Positions 1 to 4,518 are shown, counted from the first letter of the stretch. The stretch: 5,609 nt of DNA from an uncultured Bacilli bacterium (GCA_947630195.1 CANRGQ010000066.1:1-5609), one strand, 5' to 3'. Numbers and translations are program-made. Notes: generated by a model not told the origin, from the sequence alone.

Positions 1-1391
1 TCGGGAATAAAGGCTTGTAACATAATGGCACATACTCTTATTCCTTCAAGTAAGTTATAGATAACTGTTTCTAATCTTTCCTTGTTTTCTTCATCCTTAG
101 CAAGTACCCAAGGAGTAGTATCATCAATATATTTATTACATTTTCTTAATACATCAAAAATACACTCTAAAGCTTCATTAATTTTTAAAGATTCCACCTT
201 ACCATCAACTGTTGTCTTTAGATTATAAATACTTTCGATTAAGTAAGCATCAATATCTTCAAACTTTTCAGTCTTATGAACAACGCCATCAAAATATTTA
301 ATACCCATTTGAATTGTTCTACTTACCAAATTTCCTAAAATATTACATAAATCGGCATTAGTTCTCGTAATTAAAGCACTTTCCGAGAAATTACCATCAC
401 TACCAAAAGGTACCTCTCTTAAAGCATAATAACGAACAGCATCAACACCATAAGAGTGAATGTATTCTCTTGGATCTTTATAATTACCTAAACTCTTACT
501 AATTTTTCCCCCATCAATTATAAGCCAACCATGACCAAAGACTTGTTTTGGTAATTCTAATCCTAAAGCCATTAAAATTGCTGGCCAAATAATGGTATGG
601 AAACGCACAATTTCTTTTCCGACTAAATGTAAATCACAAGGCCAATATTTCTTAAATTTTTCTGTTTCTTCGGGATAACCTAAACTAGTTATATAGTTAG
701 TTAAAGCATCTATCCAAACATAAATAACGTGTTTTTCATCAAAAGTAACCGGTATTCCCCATTTAAATGAAGTACGAGAAACACATAAATCCTCTAAGCC
801 TGGTCTTATAAAATTATTAAGCATTTCATTTTTTCTGGATTCAGGTTCAATAAAGTTAGGGTGCGTTTCATAGTAATCCTCTAACTTTTGTTGATATTTA
901 CTTAATTTAAAAAAGTAAGCTTCTTCCGTAACTAAATTAACATCTCTTCCACAATCTGGACATTTTCCATCAACAAGTTGTGTTTCCGTCCAAAATGATT
1001 CACAAGGAACACAATAAAGGCCTTTATATTCTCCTTTATAAATATCTCCTTGGTCATATAATTTTTTAAATATTTCTTGTACCCTTTTTGTATGGTCTTC
1101 ATCCGTTGTTCTAATAAAATAATCATAAGAAATATTTAAACTTTTCCATAAATCTTTCGCATTTAAAATAATTTTATCAACATATTCCTTTGGAGTAACT
1201 CCGGCTTCTTTGGCTTTATTTTCAATCTTTAAGCCATGTTCATCCGTTCCGGTTTGAAAGTATACATCATAACCTGATAATCTTTTGTATCTGGCTATGG
1301 CATCAGCAATAATCGTGGTGTAACAATGCCCAATATGAAATTCCGCACTAGGATAATATATTGGTGTTGTTATATAATATTTTTTATTCAT
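1..1391 (-). CDS. metG: Methionyl-tRNA synthetase (3' end outside the window)
   Basis: This cytosolic class I synthetase attaches Met to initiator and elongator tRNA-Met using ATP, so it feeds both translation initiation and elongation. 463 codons are visible. Near the N-terminus is ITTPIYYPSAEFHIGH, with the HIGH ATP-binding motif at residues 19-22. A zinc knuckle follows with Cys127, Cys130, Cys144 and Cys147 (two CxxC pairs), then the methionine-pocket region YVWIDALTNYI, and KISKS (the KMSKS loop) at residues 296-300 within DGGKISKSLGN. The visible part then enters the helical anticodon-binding domain and stops at the window edge, so the C-terminus, including any tRNA-binding appendix, cannot be judged. 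The ATG at 1391 has a good ribosome binding site (AAAGAGGT). The gene lies 13 bases after the phosphatase stop and is surely cotranscribed with it under the Met T-box leader. The call is certain; only completeness is open. Confidence 0.98.
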   Translation of the reverse strand, partial: MNKKYYITTPIYYPSAEFHIGHCYTTIIADAIARYKRLSGYDVYFQTGTDEHGLKIENKAKEAGVTPKEYVDKIILNAKDLWKSLNISYDYFIRTTDEDHTKRVQEIFKKLYDQGDIYKGEYKGLYCVPCESFWTETQLVDGKCPDCGRDVNLVTEEAYFFKLSKYQQKLEDYYETHPNFIEPESRKNEMLNNFIRPGLEDLCVSRTSFKWGIPVTFDEKHVIYVWIDALTNYITSLGYPEETEKFKKYWPCDLHLVGKEIVRFHTIIWPAILMALGLELPKQVFGHGWLIIDGGKISKSLGNYKDPREYIHSYGVDAVRYYALREVPFGSDGNFSESALITRTNADLCNILGNLVSRTIQMGIKYFDGVVHKTEKFEDIDAYLIESIYNLKTTVDGKVESLKINEALECIFDVLRKCNKYIDDTTPWVLAKDEENKERLETVIYNLLEGIRVCAIMLQAFIP

Positions 1392-1404
1392 CTTTTACCT
1401 CTTT

Positions 1405-2061
1405 CTATAATATATTCTTTAAATCGCTAATATTTTTAATAGTTTCGTATTTTTCATTTTCCTCATTTGTCTTCCATATAGCCCTTATTCCTAAAGACAT
1501 AGGAAATATTACATCTTTTTCTAAACTATCTCCAATATAGACACATTCTTCTTTTTTATAATTCTTTAATATAACATCAAAAGTTTTCGGATTAGGTTTA
1601 AAATAGTTTTGGTCGGCCCCAATGACATCTTTAAAATATTTAAGTATGCCTGATCTTTTTAATCTTTCTTTTTGACATTCTGTAAACCAATTCGTAAGTA
1701 CATATAAATCATATTTTTTACTTAAGTATTCTAAAGTATCGATAACACTTTCATTCTTTTCCACACAGTTATCTAAATTTTTCATATACTTATCAACAAA
1801 CTCTACGGTTAAATTAGTTCCACACTTTTCATTAATAAAATTAACTAAATCTTCTTTTTCTAACTTCTCTTTAACCCTTTCATTTTCATCTACTGTTTCA
1901 AATATCTTATGAATTAATTCAATACTATAATTAAATCCTTCTTCATTAATAGTTTTAACTATAGCCTCAAAAAACTCTTCTTTCCATTCAATTAAGGTAT
2001 TATCCACATCAAATATTACTGCTTTTATATTATCACCTTCTTTTAATAACAAAAAATTCAT
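1405..2061 (-). CDS. HAD-superfamily phosphatase, first gene of the metG operon
   Basis: This is a soluble haloacid-dehalogenase-type hydrolase, probably a phosphatase of subfamily IA; the substrate cannot be told from sequence. Motif I is FDVDNTL (nucleophile and acid/base Asp), motif II is the Thr of VLTNW, motif III the Lys of FKPNPKTF, and motif IV is GDSLEKD. A helical cap of about 90 residues sits between motifs I and II. The coordinates use the first ATG, but I doubt that it is the real start: it lies in the 3' arm of the leader hairpin and has no ribosome binding site. A strong site, AGAAGGTGAT, lies at 2032-2041, and seven bases after its AGAAGG is ATA (2026-2028), which would give the family-typical N-terminus MKAVIFDVDNTL and a 207-residue protein. 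The frame also opens at a TTG at 2067. The stop (TAG) is 13 bases before metG. Linkage to metG suggests housekeeping rather than a mobile role. Confidence 0.88.
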   Translation of the reverse strand: MNFLLLKEGDNIKAVIFDVDNTLIEWKEEFFEAIVKTINEEGFNYSIELIHKIFETVDENERVKEKLEKEDLVNFINEKCGTNLTVEFVDKYMKNLDNCVEKNESVIDTLEYLSKKYDLYVLTNWFTECQKERLKRSGILKYFKDVIGADQNYFKPNPKTFDVILKNYKKEECVYIGDSLEKDVIFPMSLGIRAIWKTNEENEKYETIKNISDLKNIL

Positions 2062-2108
2062 AAACAAAGGACGAAATTATTTTCCGCGGTACCACCTTTA
2101 TTTATGAA
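2051..2108 (-). terminator. Leader terminator-like hairpin of the T-box
   Basis: On the minus strand, TTCATAAATAAAGG (2108-2095) can pair with CCTTTGTTTATGAA (2070-2057) over 14 positions with a single G-U pair, and is followed directly by six U residues (2056-2051). That has the shape of an intrinsic terminator. The top five pairs (AAAGG/CCTTT) are also helix A1 of the T-box antiterminator, so the two structures are nested rather than clearly exclusive. The first arm has another partner: TATGAA and TTCATA just upstream can form a small hairpin that would open the lower stem. The ATG at 2061 lies inside this stem. Confidence 0.6.
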
Positions 2109-2250
2109 TTATTCATACACTCATCGTTATAAAGCACGACTGCTTCTTAACTCCCTTGTTCATACCTAATTACAATCTTTGTTAATTTCCACCCACCATT
2201 AACTCTCTATATAAGACTATGTAATTATCACACAATTTCTTTGTTAAGTA
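2068..2250 (-). promoter_or_regulatory. Methionine-specific T-box leader
   Basis: T-box leaders bind uncharged tRNA and turn on synthetase or amino-acid genes when the amino acid runs short. Read on the minus strand, the leader has the stem I apical elements AGAGAG and GGTGGGTGGAAA, flanked by pairing arms (GTTAAT/AATTAAC region and TAATTAC/GTAATTA). The specifier loop, closed by TTGT/ACAA, contains GGTATGAAC, giving AUG at 2161-2163, which reads as a Met codon. A stem III-type hairpin lies at 2126-2151 (AAGCA/TGCTT core). The hallmark T-box sequence AAAGGTGGTACCGCG follows, closed by CGTCCTTT: AAAGG/CCTTT form helix A1, with the TGGTACC bulge ready to pair with the tRNA acceptor end. The Met specifier agrees with the downstream metG. 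The exact 5' end is approximate. Confidence 0.94.
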
Positions 2251-2255
2251 AATTA

Positions 2256-2284
2256 ATTTTATCATATTATTTTAATTTTAACAA
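2256..2284 (-). promoter_or_regulatory. Probable promoter of the HAD-metG operon
   Basis: Minus-strand TTGTTA (2279-2284) and TAAAAT (2256-2261) are separated by 17 bases and lie just upstream of the T-box leader. An overlapping alternative is TTGATT (2283-2288) and TATGAT (2261-2266) with a 16-base spacer. The region is so A+T-rich that such matches arise easily; what supports a promoter here is the position before the leader. Confidence 0.45.
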
Positions 2285-2311
2285 TCAATTTCAAAAATTT
2301 CTTTATTGATT
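2283..2311. repeat. 7-bp inverted repeat near the operon promoter
   Basis: AATCAAT (2283-2289) and ATTGATT (2305-2311) are perfect inverted copies 15 bases apart. The inner arm overlaps the candidate -35 boxes of the HAD-metG promoter. It could be an operator or a weak terminator after the Fic gene, but there is no U-run, and chance is plausible at this composition. The rest of the gap between the Fic stop (2364) and the promoter is featureless A+T-rich sequence with no clear terminator for the Fic operon. Confidence 0.3.
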
Positions 2312-2363
2312 ATTATTTGTTACTTTTTTATTTTAAAATATTAATTATATTTAATACTTAACT

Positions 2364-3047
2364 CTATTTAACGCTACCACTTAATATTACTTTCTTTAAT
2401 TTATCAGAACAATATAAATTTATATATTCTAATCTTTCTCTTTCACTTATAATATGACTATTATTTTTAAACATTTCTTTAAATTTATCATAATTACCAC
2501 TAATACTATCATGACTTGCTATAATCATTTCTTTTTTAGTAACATTTGTTAAATCTAAATCAATGCCATTTATTTTTGCAAGTAATTCAATAAATAATCT
2601 TTGAGTTCGTCCATTACCTTCCCTAAAAGGATGCAAAGCATTAATATCTGCAAATAATTCTACTAATTTATCTAATGTTGTTTCATTATCATACTCTACA
2701 TAGTATTTTTCTTTTTTTAATTTATTAAATATTTCATTACTATATGATTCTATGTTTTCAAATAAACAAAATAAATCTTGCTTGGCAATATTACAATTTC
2801 TAACGTCTCCAGCCCATCTATATATATCTTGAAATAGGTATTTATGAATGTCTTTTAAATATTTAAAATCAAAATTACCCTTTAGAGGATTTTCGTTTAA
2901 TTCAAATGTTCTATAAAGAACAAGTTCTCTTTCAGCACAATACAAGTCTTTTTCGTTTGTAATATTTAATTTATTAATTAAAACATCGGTCCCTTTATAA
3001 CAATAATTAGCTGTTCTTTCATAAGTATATTTATAATTTTTATCCAT
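2364..3047 (-). CDS. Fic-domain AMP-transferase toxin (VbhT/FicT type)
   Basis: Fic enzymes of this type transfer AMP from ATP to a hydroxyl side chain of a target protein. In characterised bacterial FicT/VbhT toxins the targets are GyrB and ParE, which blocks DNA topology control; the target here is inferred. The 227-residue protein has the alpha-helical Fic fold signature IHKYLFQDIYRWAGDVR (about 67-83) and a complete catalytic motif HPFREGNGRTQR at 139-150: catalytic His139, acidic Glu143, and Arg147 and Arg150 for ATP phosphates. No inhibitory helix is seen inside this protein, which fits a class I enzyme inhibited by a separate partner. I chose the ATG at 3047 because AGAAGG lies four bases upstream; a TTG at 3068 would add seven residues. 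The start overlaps the end of the antitoxin gene by 8 bases, indicating translational coupling. Confidence 0.95.
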   Translation of the reverse strand: MDKNYKYTYERTANYCYKGTDVLINKLNITNEKDLYCAERELVLYRTFELNENPLKGNFDFKYLKDIHKYLFQDIYRWAGDVRNCNIAKQDLFCLFENIESYSNEIFNKLKKEKYYVEYDNETTLDKLVELFADINALHPFREGNGRTQRLFIELLAKINGIDLDLTNVTKKEMIIASHDSISGNYDKFKEMFKNNSHIISERERLEYINLYCSDKLKKVILSGSVK

Positions 3048-3240
3048 AAATCCTTCTATACTTTTCAATAACTTTTTTACGTTCTATTTCAGTTGTAGTT
3101 TTCCTAATTATACATTCATAAAGTTTTTGTTTTAATTCTTTAGTCAATGGCATTCCTTCTTGAGCCATTGCCCCATCAACTTTTCTTATTTTTTCTTGTA
3201 TTTCTTCTTCAGTTAATTTTTTATTTTTATTAGTATTCAT
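3040..3240 (-). CDS. VbhA-like antitoxin of the Fic toxin
   Basis: This is a 66-residue, charged, probably all-helical protein directly upstream of, and overlapping, the Fic toxin gene. In class I Fic modules a small antitoxin covers the active site and a Glu in the motif (S/T)xxxE(G/N) binds the second Arg of the Fic motif, misplacing ATP. Here the corresponding stretch is VDGAMAQEGMPLT, with Glu28-Gly29 present but Ala24 in the usual Ser/Thr position. The following MPLT also resembles VbhA-family proteins as I remember them. The ATG at 3240 is preceded by AAGGAG at 3252-3257 (11-base gap); a GTG at 3252 overlaps that site and is unlikely. Size, position and motif together make the assignment strong; the Ala change leaves inhibitory strength uncertain. 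Confidence 0.87.
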   Translation of the reverse strand: MNTNKNKKLTEEEIQEKIRKVDGAMAQEGMPLTKELKQKLYECIIRKTTTEIERKKVIEKYRRIYG

Positions 3241-3298
3241 AAAATCTCTCACTCCTTAAAGTTTTAATATACTTATTTAACTTCTTAGACACATTTTA

Positions 3299-3327
3299 AT
3301 TATATAATACGAACTAATGAATGTCAA
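3299..3327 (-). promoter_or_regulatory. Consensus promoter of the VbhA-Fic operon
   Basis: Minus-strand TTGACA (3322-3327) and TATAAT (3299-3304) have a spacer of exactly 17 bases, a perfect sigma70/sigmaA-type promoter. Transcription should begin near 3292, giving a leader of about 50 bases before the antitoxin ATG. It diverges from the plus-strand promoter whose -35 box begins at 3352; the two -35 regions form an inverted ATTGACA pair. Confidence 0.88.
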
Positions 3328-3351
3328 TACAATTTTTTTGCTTTTTATTCA

Positions 3352-3380
3352 TTGACAATTAAAATAATATGTTGTAATAT
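3352..3380 (+). promoter_or_regulatory. Promoter of hairpin RNA A
   Basis: TTGACA (3352-3357) and TAATAT (3375-3380) are separated by 17 bases. The predicted start, about 3387, falls exactly on the first base of a long hairpin, with no protein-coding frame behind it. That agreement suggests a promoter for a small RNA. Confidence 0.68.
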
Positions 3381-3386
3381 TGTATC

Positions 3387-3429
3387 AATAAAGTTGTCTT
3401 TGCCCGTTTGGGTGATAGGCAACTTTATT
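3387..3429 (+). ncRNA. Hairpin RNA A (putative small RNA or leader)
   Basis: AATAAAGTTG (3387-3396) pairs perfectly with CAACTTTATT (3420-3429). The stem continues inward through T-G and C-G pairs and then a second helix, TTGCCC/GGGTGA, closed by a GTTT loop. It lies at the predicted start of its own promoter. No real U-run follows, so transcripts may continue into unit B, whose promoter begins ten bases later. It shows no sequence likeness to the three-copy hairpin family. I do not recognise it; a protein-binding palindrome on DNA is the main alternative. Confidence 0.5.
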
Positions 3430-3438
3430 ACTTTGCTA

Positions 3439-3467
3439 TTTACAAAGCAAAACAAATATGCTACAAT
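3439..3467 (+). promoter_or_regulatory. Promoter of small RNA copy B
   Basis: TTTACA (3439-3444), a 17-base spacer and TACAAT (3462-3467) predict a start at G3474. The segment from the -10 box into the hairpin (TACAAT, then ATTYG and ACACGAGGC) is shared with copy D, so promoter and RNA were duplicated together. Confidence 0.75.
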
Positions 3468-3473
3468 ATATTT

Positions 3474-3573
3474 GTGGTCACACGAGGCTGGTCTCATTCC
3501 GCTGGGAGAGGGTGTCAGTCTCACTAATAGAGTGCTATACTTTCCATTCATTTGGAAACCATAGCACTTTTTT
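3474..3573 (+). ncRNA. Small RNA of an unnamed three-copy family, copy B
   Basis: A transcript of about 100 bases is predicted. After a short 5' piece (GTGGTCACAC, itself weakly self-complementary) comes the family hairpin: GAGGCTGGT (3484-3492) pairs with GTCAGTCTC (3514-3522), enclosing the conserved element CTCATTCCG (3493-3501) and GGGAGAGGG (3504-3512). Inside, CTC/GAG and TTCC/GGGA can extend the helix around a three-base loop. A strong terminator hairpin follows at 3531-3568. Relative to copies C and D, the stem carries a U-A for C-G double change plus pairing-preserving G-U changes, which argues for selection on RNA structure. I recognise no Rfam family and see no coding frame with a ribosome binding site. 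Function unknown. Confidence 0.72.
3531..3573 (+). terminator. Intrinsic terminator of small RNA B
   Basis: AGTGCTAT (3531-3538) pairs with ATAGCACT (3561-3568), with an inner helix TTTCCA/TGGAAA (3541-3546 with 3553-3558) and an uninterrupted U-run after it. Nearly the same hairpin recurs at 4469-4506 next to copy D. Confidence 0.9.
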
Positions 3574-3582
3574 GAATAAAAT

Positions 3583-3611
3583 TTGACAAGATGCATATAA
3601 TATAATAGAAT
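3583..3611 (+). promoter_or_regulatory. Promoter of small RNA copy C
   Basis: TTGACA (3583-3588), a 17-base spacer and TAGAAT (3606-3611) predict a start near A3618, four bases before the family hairpin. It begins about ten bases after the U-run of unit B, so the units are packed head to tail. Confidence 0.75.
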
Positions 3612-3617
3612 TTATTT

Positions 3618-3670
3618 ATATGAGACCGACCTCATTCCGTTGGGAGAGGGTTGTCGGTCTCATTTTTATT
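3618..3670 (+). ncRNA. Small RNA of the three-copy family, copy C
   Basis: This is the shortest copy, about 53 bases. TGAGACCGAC (3621-3630) pairs with GTCGGTCTCA (3653-3662), a perfect 10-bp stem, around the same internal element (CTCATTCCG, then GGGAGAGGG). A U-rich tail follows directly (3663-3675 with one A), so the hairpin is both the conserved body and the terminator. The 3' end overlaps, in antisense, the last codons of the nuclease-like gene that ends at 3666; read-through would make RNA complementary to that mRNA. Function unknown. Confidence 0.7.
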
Positions 3671-4193
3671 TTTTTCTTTTATAAACTTTTAACAATTTAT
3701 TGTTATCGAAAACAATTATTTTGTCTATCCATTCACGTCCTTTATTTTTATAAAGCTTATTTATTTGGTTTAAAATATTTTCCCTGTCTAAATTACAATT
3801 AGTTATATCTAAGATGAAATTAGAAGCTTGTCTTTTAGCTTTTTTTAAAATATTATCTATTGCTCTTTTTTCACTAATTACATTTTTTCCGATTTCTTTT
3901 AAATCCCAAATTTCACCTTTATATAGATAATCTCCGCATTGAACTCCTCTATCCTCACTAATTACTGGTAAATATTCTAATTTACCCCCAAAAGTTTCTA
4001 CTAATAACTTTGCTATATGGACTTCATTATTTGTATGATTGATTTTATTCTTTTCATTAACAAAATATCTTTTTTTATTTATTACAACCGATTTTGCATT
4101 TTTTATTTTACTATATTTTGTTGCTTTTTTAAGCCATATATCTGTTACGTCATCACAATTTGAATTCTTGGATTTTGTTACTAAATTCAACAT
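3666..4193 (-). CDS. Small nuclease-like protein, CdiA C-terminal tRNase type
   Basis: This 175-residue basic protein has a C-terminal half that resembles the tRNase domain at the end of CdiA contact-inhibition toxins and related polymorphic toxins, whose fold is PD-(D/E)xK-like. The pattern is Glu57 in a helix (NNEVHIAKLLVETFGGK), CGDYLYKG with Asp88, then IWDLKE with Asp97 and Lys99, and a helix with Gln112 (KKAKRQASNFILDI). D-x8-DxK fits the nuclease core. No signal peptide or membrane segment is seen, and there is no large CdiA-like carrier, so it is an orphan cytosolic domain. No gene resembling an immunity protein adjoins it. The ATG at 4193 is preceded in frame by three consecutive stops and has only AAAGG about 13 bases upstream. 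Small RNA copies C and D lie on either side. Family assignment is from remembered motif patterns and is moderate. Confidence 0.68.
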   Translation of the reverse strand: MLNLVTKSKNSNCDDVTDIWLKKATKYSKIKNAKSVVINKKRYFVNEKNKINHTNNEVHIAKLLVETFGGKLEYLPVISEDRGVQCGDYLYKGEIWDLKEIGKNVISEKRAIDNILKKAKRQASNFILDITNCNLDRENILNQINKLYKNKGREWIDKIIVFDNNKLLKVYKRKK

Positions 4194-4221
4194 TTACTAT
4201 TACATTCCTTTCTAACCACAT
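4153..4221 (-). CDS. Possible 22-codon leader peptide overlapping the nuclease start
   Basis: The ATG at 4221 has the best ribosome binding site in this gap, AGAGGGG at 4228-4234 with a six-base spacer. It opens a 22-codon frame beginning MWLERNVIV that runs through the nuclease ATG (4193) in another frame and ends at TGA (4153-4155), 38 bases inside the nuclease gene. It could be a leader that controls nuclease translation by coupling or reinitiation, or the remnant of the original start separated by a frameshift. It is too short for homology judgement. Confidence 0.42.
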   Translation of the reverse strand: MWLERNVIVNVEFSNKIQEFKL

Positions 4222-4288
4222 TTTCTTCCCCTCTACTTATATTATTGTAAAAAAATCTCGAATTTCCTTTTTTTTCGTGAAATTTTTT

Positions 4289-4330
4289 CAAAAAAAATAA
4301 CAAAATTTTAATTTTTTGTTATTTTTTTGA
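4289..4330. repeat. A+T-rich perfect inverted repeat (bidirectional terminator-like)
   Basis: AAAAAAATAACAAAA (4291-4305) and TTTTGTTATTTTTTT (4314-4328) are perfect inverted copies, 15 bp, with an 8-base loop; adding the outer TC/GA with one bulged A extends it. Being A-rich before and T-rich after, it could act as a weak terminator on either strand or as a cruciform. It sits between the nuclease leader and small RNA D. No convincing promoter for the nuclease gene was found in the 190-base gap 4194-4383. Confidence 0.55.
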
Positions 4331-4348
4331 TTTTTTGTCACTTTTTTC

Positions 4349-4377
4349 TTGACATTAAAAGCCAAGAATGATACAAT
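4349..4377 (+). promoter_or_regulatory. Promoter of small RNA copy D
   Basis: TTGACA (4349-4354), a 17-base spacer and TACAAT (4372-4377) make a near-consensus promoter with a predicted start at G4384, the same relative position as in copy B. Confidence 0.82.
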
Positions 4378-4383
4378 GTATTC

Positions 4384-4441
4384 GTAATTACACGAGGCCG
4401 ACCTCATTCCGTTGGGAGAGGGAGTCGGTCTCACTTTTTTT
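4384..4441 (+). ncRNA. Small RNA of the three-copy family, copy D
   Basis: A 58-base transcript is predicted, with the same 5' layout as copy B (GTAATTACAC where B has GTGGTCACAC). GAGGCCGAC (4394-4402) pairs with GTCGGTCTC (4424-4432) with one G-U pair, around the invariant element CTCATTCCG (4403-4411) and GGGAGAGGG (4414-4422). Seven U residues follow (4435-4441), so the transcript can end here; read-through would stop at the AGTGCTAT hairpin at 4469. It diverges from the nuclease gene and converges on the second Fic gene. Function unknown. Confidence 0.74.
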
Positions 4442-4462
4442 ATTTTAAAAATAGTTAAATAT

Positions 4463-4516
4463 AAAAAAAGTGCTATAGTTTCCAAACAACTGGGAAGCAT
4501 AGCACTTTTATTTTTT
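4463..4516. terminator. Bidirectional intrinsic terminator
   Basis: AGTGCTAT (4469-4476) pairs with ATAGCACT (4499-4506), with an inner TTTCCA/TGGGAA helix (one G-U). A-run before and T-run after make it a terminator on both strands: for the second Fic gene on the minus strand, whose stop is 13 bases away, and as a backstop for small RNA D on the plus strand. It is a close relative of the terminator of small RNA B. Confidence 0.88.
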
Positions 4517-4518
4517 AC

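Noticed and set aside
932..1126. A 64-codon plus-strand open frame
   Set aside because: It is fully antisense to well-conserved metG coding sequence, including the zinc-knuckle region, and has no family likeness.
2364..2380. TATTTAACG near the Fic stop, matching the start of the 20-base repeat unit
   Set aside because: Only nine bases match and they lie in coding sequence at a single site; chance is likely.
3352..3564. Plus-strand 70-codon frame across units A and B
   Set aside because: It starts inside a -35 box, has no ribosome binding site and runs through two structured RNAs and a terminator.
3345..3596. Minus-strand open frame containing RLTPSPSGMRPAS
   Set aside because: It is the antisense translation of hairpin RNA A, small RNA B and their promoters; the protein-like segment recurs only because the RNA hairpin recurs.
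3620..3802. Plus-strand frame beginning MRPTSFRWER
   Set aside because: It is the translation of small RNA C continuing antisense through the nuclease gene, with no ribosome binding site.
3474..4441. The repeated hairpins as CRISPR repeats or a mini-array
   Set aside because: Copies are irregularly spaced, each has its own promoter and terminator, and a whole gene lies between two of them; no cas gene is present.
4288..4500. Minus-strand 70-codon frame with RPTPSPNGMRSAS
   Set aside because: It is the antisense of small RNA D, its promoter and the bidirectional terminator.
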